A DNA stretch of 64,000 nt from Wurfbainia villosa. Its lineage: Eukaryota; Streptophyta; Magnoliopsida; Zingiberales; Zingiberaceae. Numbering within the stretch: the stretch's first letter is position 1; every line of letters begins with the position of its first letter. Where the stretch lies: positions 45,063,359 to 45,127,358 of the forward strand of contig CM046004.1 in NCBI GenBank assembly GCA_025175895.1, read 5' to 3'. A program made the translations under genes and the position numbers. Positions 58,566 through 64,000 of the stretch are shown piece after piece. The notes under the pieces were generated by a model. The model saw nothing but the letters and a program-made list of their open reading frames with translations. It did not search any database and had not been told where the DNA came from.

Positions 58566-58947
58566 ATGGCTCCGTCTAAACCCTAGGGGGGCACGACGGC
58601 TAGGATGACACACCGAAGCACTAGAAAGCTTCGGGAACTCGCAACAGGGAGGAGGAATGCCGCCAGAGGTCCACACCTTGCACTTCAACGACGGAGAGAA
58701 GACCACGAAAGCATTGTAATCCTTTGTTCCTGCGTTTTATCTCTGATATATTCGAACATGTACATGCTTTGTGATTCCTCCTTTATATACATGGAGTAGT
58801 TCTTTCGATTCTAGGATTAGGGAGTAGCTTGTGTGCACATTATAATGTTGGTTCATGTTAAGTTCTATCCTTAAGTTTAATTTGGCAATTGGTAGTTGTT
58901 TTTACTATATCTATGCGTGTTTGGTTTTCTACCTGCTGTGCTTAGGT

Positions 58948-58974
58948 GATACGAGGGGTGACAACCCTCGTATC
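58948..58974 (+). other. Perfect 10-bp hairpin in H2 LTR
   Basis: GATACGAGGG and CCCTCGTATC separated by 7 nt. Lies in the downstream LTR part, where R/U5 signals are expected. Confidence 0.85.
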
Positions 58975-59542
58975 TAAGATTTAGGAGATTTTATACAAGG
59001 AACCTAGGGGTAAACCTAATCTCTTGTAACCATGGATAGAAGGATGCGATGGAACTGGACATGGTTCATTGTAGGGATTGATTCGACATCCTCGTACCGT
59101 CTATCCCGTCCTTTTAGGCGGAGATAGCTCCCAGTAGATACGGTGGCTCATTGGGAGAGTGTATGATGCCCCTTCCTCAAAACCATAGCTAAACGTCTAG
59201 ACAACGCCAATTGACAGCATTGTTTTGTGAAACACAAGCGAAACCAAAGTCCTAGAATCACTTTTGAAGACCTCGGCACGCTTCCTTCCTCCTCCGTGTG
59301 ACACCGTATATAGTATAGTCCACTGACGACACTCACAAGTCGAAACCTCTTAGTTTTTACATTCGAACAATTTTCAACCACTGAACATACCGATATTCGA
59401 ATCTCAGTCCCTATGAGATCGATAATCTTTTATTACTTGACGACATCCGTGCACTTGTGGGTGTTAAGCGCGAGCGCGCGCTTAAAGTCCTCGATGACCT
59501 CCGTTGCGAGATTTGAGGTCGTGATTGCGTGCATCAAGTTTT

Positions 59543-59560
59543 TGATGTCGTTGTCGGGGA
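59543..59560 (+). other. Degenerate primer-binding site of H2
   Basis: TGATGTCGTTGTCGGGGA resembles the TGGCGCCGTTGCCGGGGA site typical of Tat/Athila elements, with changes at a few positions. Confidence 0.55.
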
Positions 59561-59811
59561 CTGATCAATTCTATATCGAATCGAGAAGTGGATAATTGGA
59601 TCGGACTTAGGCTAGATTTATTTTCTTGTTTTATTTTATATTATTTCAGTTTTATTTCATTTTATATTTTTTCTATTCAATTTGCAGTTTATATTAATTA
59701 CATCTTTCTTTCTTTCTATTTTTAGTAGTGCTCTAGTTTAATAAAAAAAAAAGGAGACTCTTGCTGACCCACTGCCATTCCTTTCCTTACCTATAATTTC
59801 CTGTGTAAACG

Positions 59812-60882
59812 ATGCATGCTTTTACTCATGATTATAGTCAATTGAATGTTGTAAGTTTTGGTAACATTTATTGTGAACATTGTGGTGAAACATGGCATAC
59901 CATTAACGATTGTCCGGATATATTCGAACCTTTACAATTTGAATAAGAAGATGTCACTTACAATTATAATGCATGGCCACAAGATGATTCCTATTTATAT
60001 AGTTATGACCATGGCTACTTAAACCCTCAATATTGTCCGCCTAAATCCTGACTAGAGCAAATGATAGAAGATTTCATTTAAAATCAACAAGCGGCGAACG
60101 CTGAATTCCGATGGCGGCATTCGCAGACAGAGACTCAATATTGTTTCCAAAATGAGAACAAGAGCTATGAGTCACCAAGCAGATTTTATCCAGAACCCAG
60201 TCCCCACTTAGAAGCCCCGCTAGATAATTTTACTAGGGAATGCGAGGAGCATAGCCAACAATTTGCCGAGATTATTGAATGAGATCTAGCAAGAGAAGAA
60301 ACCAAACGACTAGAAGGTGGCTTTGATAACTGGATCACACCTAATAGGGTGGAGACTCACTTTTAGCGAATGGATGAGGAGGACGTAGATGATATTGGAA
60401 GTAAAGAAGGACAATCCATTCGATCACCACTTGGAGAAGAACTTGAGGATTATATAATGGACACTTTAATCGAGGAGTGCATTGCTTCAATCAAAACACC
60501 TCCTAATCTCAAGGATCTAGAAGAGCCTACCTTAATCCTCACTGAAATTTTAGTTACTAATAAAGAACCCCTTTTAATGATTGATAATGATAAAATTTCA
60601 GTCGACATATTGAAATCTACTGATCAATCTTTTGGTGAAGATATTTGTTGTGAGTTATATTATTTACAACATATGGATGAAATAAAATATTATGATCAAA
60701 CTCCTAAAAATTTTTTGAGGCTAAGCATGCTCAATCTTGAGCCAAGGAAAGTTGCTAACAAGTATCTTGCCCCTCCCCATGCAAGATTTAAGGGATATAG
60801 TGATGGAGGACTAAATGACAAGAGGCAAAAAGTGAACAAGTATCTTGCTCCCCCACGAGCAAGATTCAAACACACTAAATGA
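59812..60882 (+). pseudogene. H2 gag-like gene with five in-frame stops
   Basis: One frame for 357 codons, no frameshift, but with stops TAA, TGA, TAA, TGA and TAG before the open stretch at 60370-60882. Near the N-terminus CEHCGETWHTINDC is a CCHC knuckle. The middle is acidic (EEDVDDIGSKEGQ, EELEDYIMDTLIEECI). The C-terminus carries two copies of NKYLAPPxARFK. The function of the acidic part is unknown to me. Preserved frame with stops only suggests decay by base substitution. Confidence 0.7.
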
Positions 60883-61320
60883 AATGTAGGAATATGGTCG
60901 AGCTAAAAGACCTTAAACAAAGCACTTCTTGGGAGGTAACCCAAGTCTAGTTTTTAGGATTTCTTTTTATTGCATTCAATTTTTTGTAATTTGAACATTG
61001 ATTTATGGTATTTAGCATTTGTAGGTAAGGAAAGAACTTGCTAACTAAAAACAAAAGTCATTTTAAGTTTATGTGGTGAAGTGAGTGAGAGAAATCAGAC
61101 CATTGTGCACCATGAGAAAAGAAACAAAGGGTGCACGACCAAGCCATGTGTTTTCACAGAGTCATGCCCTGACTTCCAGAGTCGCACACAGTCAGGCAGT
61201 GTGTTTTCAAATGCCCGTGCCCTGACTTCTAGAAGCCCACACAGTCAGGCCGGGTGATTTCACATGGTCGTGTCATGCCCCCTAGTCCACGTGAAAAGCA
61301 TACACTTGCACCGTTTTCTT
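60883..61320 (+). other. H2 non-coding spacer with two 60-bp repeats
   Basis: Begins with GGTCGAGCTAAAAGACC and CTTCTTGGGAGGTAACCCAA, conserved in Tat/Athila-type elements. At 61141-61260 two related copies of CCCTGACTTC...CACACAGTCAGGC occur. No gene. Confidence 0.6.
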
Positions 61321-61323
61321 TTC

Positions 61324-61756
61324 CTACTTTTGAGCATGATGTAGGTACTTCTGCCTATTATTTCTTGGAGTTCCGATCACGCCTTGATGACATATACACT
61401 GAGCAGCAGACGCAGAGGCAGCGATGGGAGTAGCAGAGCGCCTAAACGTTGGCGGAGTTCCAGGGCTTCCGGGAGCACTTCCAGCGGGCTGAGAAGTTCT
61501 ATGACGAGGCCCGCATATACTTCCAGAAGGAGGCTGCTCATCGCCAGGATGAGGCCGCCTACCGCCAGGAGATGCGACAGCACATGCATGCCTATCAAGC
61601 ACAGTGGGCCAGGGAGGAGAAGCACCGAGCAGCCGCTGCATCCACCAGCTCCTAGATCGACCACATGTACATGTGGCATCAGCGGCTCACCAGTAGGTTC
61701 TCTCAGGATCCCGAGATGCCAAGGCTCCCAGACTTTCCACCCCATCCACCATACTA
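61324..61756 (+). pseudogene. H2 short coiled-coil frame, decayed
   Basis: Frame with DVGTSAYYFLEFRSRLDDIY, two stops, then an open 61449-61655 part rich in Glu, Arg, Gln and Ala (FREHFQRAEKFYDEARIYF, EEKHRAAAASTSS), a stop, and MWHQRLTSRFSQDPEMPRL to 61756. Predicted long helix or coiled coil. It sits just before a CTGGGGGGAGGA purine run (61777-61790), as accessory frames do in Tat-like elements. Function unknown. Confidence 0.45.
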
Positions 61757-61759
61757 GAG

Positions 61760-62700
61760 GTATATTTTCGTTTAAGTCTGGGGGGAGGACCCCTAAGTTT
61801 ATTTTGTTTGTTTCCTAGCAGTTGTTTCTTTTCCGGTATTTTCATTCATTTATTCATGCATGGGTGGTTGAGTTTCCTGCAATACTTTGTTTTTGTTACC
61901 TGTAAAGCTGCCTCAGTAGTATTTATAAAAAGTTGCTTGCATGAGTTATTCTCATAGGTAGTTTAACTTCATTTATCTCGTGGTATTTTATTTTATTCTC
62001 TCTAATAAATGTTCTAGACTTACACTGGTTAGCTTTATTTTTATACTTACATATGTCGAATATTCTGAAAGGGATATTCTAGTACACACCTAGTTATGAT
62101 TCTTCTCAGTAGTCTAGTACTTTGGAATCCATAGGTGACTCTAGGTTTAGCATTTTAGTTACTGGAGATGCTCGGATTGTGTAAGCCCATTTGGAAAAAT
62201 CAAAATCCCAGTGAGAAAAAAAAATAAAATGAAAAAGAAAAGAAAGAAAAAGAAAAGAAAAAAAGGGAGAGAGAGAGAGAGAAGATTATGAGGGATAAAA
62301 AAAAACAATTGTCGTGGGTGAAAATGGCTAGGTGCCCCTTTGAGACCTAGTTAGGTTACTGGGGAAACACCTACCAATTTCTCTCAATACCGAGCACACC
62401 TTTGAGACTTTATGCTAGATCTAGTGAACGACCCTTGCTTTGGGCAGGTAAGTGCCTAAGAGCCGGAAACCTTAGGAAAGCTACGGGGTGACGACTTAAC
62501 TCACCATGGAACGGGCATCCCCTAAGAATGATTCGCTTAGCACGAGCACGAGGAGATAACTTAGTGAATTTTTAGAACATATTTATTTTTCTTTGATTGT
62601 AAATACCACTTGATAAATTTAGTTAACATGCTAAGTATGGAACAATGTCTTTTTAAATTTCATGGAACTTTGGTTTGCTTGAGGACAAGCAAAGATTTAA
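61760..62700 (+). other. H2 3' non-coding region
   Basis: No gene. Includes a purine-rich low-complexity run (62213-62282, A/G only apart from a few bases, with GAGAGAGAGA) and the terminal GCTTGAGGACAAGCAAAG block at about 62677-62694. Confidence 0.65.
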
Positions 62701-62891
62701 TGTTTGATCGAACAGATCGCTAGAGCATTTCAAAAACACAAGCAAATGCAGCGAAAAGATAAAATAAACACAATAGGGTTTTACTTGGTTCGTAGCCTAT
62801 GGCTACTACTTCAAGGCCCTAGTGGTCCTTGACCACGTATGGAGGGAAAATCATTAACAAACTCCTCCTCGTTGGAGGTAGGAGTTAATCG
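62701..62891 (-). repeat. D-family LTR fragment D3
   Basis: TGTTTGATCGAACAGATCGCTAGAGC, then the TTACTTGGTTCGTAGCC and GACCACGTA blocks found in D1 LTRs (9378 and 19118). Interrupted at 62892 by LTR J. Confidence 0.75.
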
Positions 62892-64000
62892 TGTTGGGTC
62901 TAACCGAGCCGCAAAAATTGCTTTTTGCATTGCGAAAACCTCGGAAGCGCGACCACGGATCCATGCGAAGATATGTAAAATAAAACATGTATGTGTTTAA
63001 AGATCCTAGATCTACATTAGATCTACAAGATAGAGCGTTACCCTCATAGCGTCGCCCTTCACTTATCCTGCTCGTCCAAAAGCTTTGTCGGAACTCATGT
63101 CAAGTGCACACTCCTCTATTGGTATCCACACGGACAAATGGTGGAAAAAACACAACCTAGAGTGTGCTAGCACCCCTTGGATGGTTCGGCCAAGATAGAG
63201 GATTGGGAGAGAAAACTTGAGAGGAGAGCAAGGAAGAAGATGAACTTAATCCAAATAACATCACACATATGATAAAGTGGCTGACCACTCTTGGATGGGG
63301 GGTTACATGCATGCATGTAATTCCAAGAGCCAATGGCTCTTGGTCTCCCTCATGAGGTGGCACCACATGATAAGTCCATGATGATGTGGAACATCATCAT
63401 TGGCCGACCCCCATGCCAAGTAATCTTGACTTGACAATTGGTCAAGTCAAAATTGACCATTCATCTTCCCTCTCAAGTCAAGTCAAACTTGACCTCTTAT
63501 CTCCCATGGTTGATCAAATCTAACCACTTGACTAAAGTCAATTTGATTTAATGAATCTCTATTCATCAATTTAAATTGACTCAATGAATCAAATCTAAAT
63601 TAGACTCATTCAACACTTGAATCAACTTGAGTCTAACTCAATTAGTCTAATTTGGATTACTCTTAATCCAATTTGGTTCATCCCATTAACCTAATCCTCA
63701 TGGTTCATCATATGAACCTAATCTCCATCTAATTTCCCTTTGTGTGTGACCCTATAGGTTCTTGTAATGTTGGCAATGTCCCTAAACTGATTTAGGAACA
63801 CAAGCAATGAGCGGTATCTAGCAACACATCATTGCTACCCAAGTTACAATAATGTTGAGCTCCAACATCACCTTTGTGACTACTAATTGTGACTCTCACA
63901 ATATGTGACAATGTCCCTCTATCCTTGACATCTAGATTGACCAATTGAGGCATAGACCGTGTCATCCTCGGTACAATCTATATCTTGAAATCCAAGTAGA
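62892..64000. repeat. LTR J, start of an element that leaves the window
   Basis: Starts TGTTGGGTCTAACCGAGCC inside D3. From 63420 to 63700 many short TTGACT and AGTCAA motifs recur. No coding frame. Orientation and family are not determined. Confidence 0.5.

Larger units (their letters stand above)
54598..58700 (+). repeat. Duplicate of 33019-37390
   Basis: Contains, in the same order and orientation, A' LTR to 56363, AAATT, C protease and gag (minus), PBS, 135 bp of C LTR, then H. Shares private variants with 33019-37390 (ACAACAGAGATGAC, AAAACATCGGAATAG) not found in the A' LTRs at 30948 or 51714. Confidence 0.85.
58170..62700 (+). mobile_element. Tat/Athila-like Gypsy element H2, without pol
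   Basis: LTR-like sequence from 58170 to about 59540 (TATA box at 58557-58565), a degenerate PBS, a gag-like pseudogene, a second short decayed frame, and a long 3' non-coding part that ends in GCTTGAGGACAAGCAAAG, the sequence that normally precedes the polypurine tract in such elements. D3 interrupts at 62701. No protease, RT or integrase is found. Lineage is inferred from the PBS type and these conserved non-coding motifs. Confidence 0.65.

Noticed and set aside
61384..61818. Overlapping frames of 105-144 codons around 61324-61818
   Set aside because: GC-rich overlap of the coiled-coil frame at 61449-61655; Arg/Ser-rich shadow translations.

Overview
This window is plant nuclear DNA made almost entirely of nested, mostly decayed LTR retrotransposons. 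The evidence is Copia and Gypsy gag-pol fragments on both strands, primer-binding sites matching the 3' end of plant initiator Met-tRNA (TGGTATCAGAGC), polypurine tracts next to TG...CA long terminal repeats, and 5-bp target-site duplications that can be read by eye. I see no host gene, tRNA, rRNA, CRISPR array or bacterial feature. A monocot is plausible from the mix of SIRE/Maximus-like Copia, Tekay-like chromovirus and Tat/Athila-like Gypsy elements, but I cannot name the species. Family letters (A, A', B to J) are my own labels.

Layout. 1-5610: Copia element A (+): leader, a gag-integrase deletion fusion, RT/RNase H with a broken catalytic motif, and a 2.08-kb 3' LTR. 5611-7502: fragment E3 of a gag-only family. 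7503-36834: chromovirus C (- strand), whose left LTR is split by SIRE-like Copia D1 (9242-26408, TSD aataa). D1's left LTR holds a solo LTR of family B (9439-11652, TSD gtacg). D1's right LTR holds E1 (19292-25589, TSD aaaag), a complete gag-only element. C's protease/RT junction is split by Copia A' (30948-34775, TSD aaatt). 36835-38515: LTR piece of Gypsy H, interrupted by an E-type LTR (E2). 38516-44720: second SIRE-like copy D2 (- strand). 44721-46956: F, an E-related element (- strand). 46957-47445: truncated LTR G. 47446-50882: truncated A LTR split by a second solo B LTR (47875-50053, TSD cttgg). 50881-54597: mosaic of C LTR, A' LTR, A-like leader and B LTR/leader. 54598-58700: a second copy of 33019-37390. 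58170-62700: Tat/Athila-like element H2 with a gag-like pseudogene and no pol. 62701-64000: D3 LTR split by LTR J, which runs off the window.

The most interesting system is E with D. E1 has intact ends, a TSD, PBS, PPT and one 529-residue open gag frame but no protease, integrase or RT. Its LTR tips, internal LTR-end motif, PBS and PPT match those of the SIRE-like D elements, so E looks like a non-autonomous family moved by D-type enzymes. A second notable point is a GT...AG-bounded gap of about 590 nt between gag and protease in both D copies. It could be an intron whose removal restores one gag-pol frame. Almost everything else is decayed by in-frame stops (often CGA to TGA or TGG to TGA), frameshifts and deletions.
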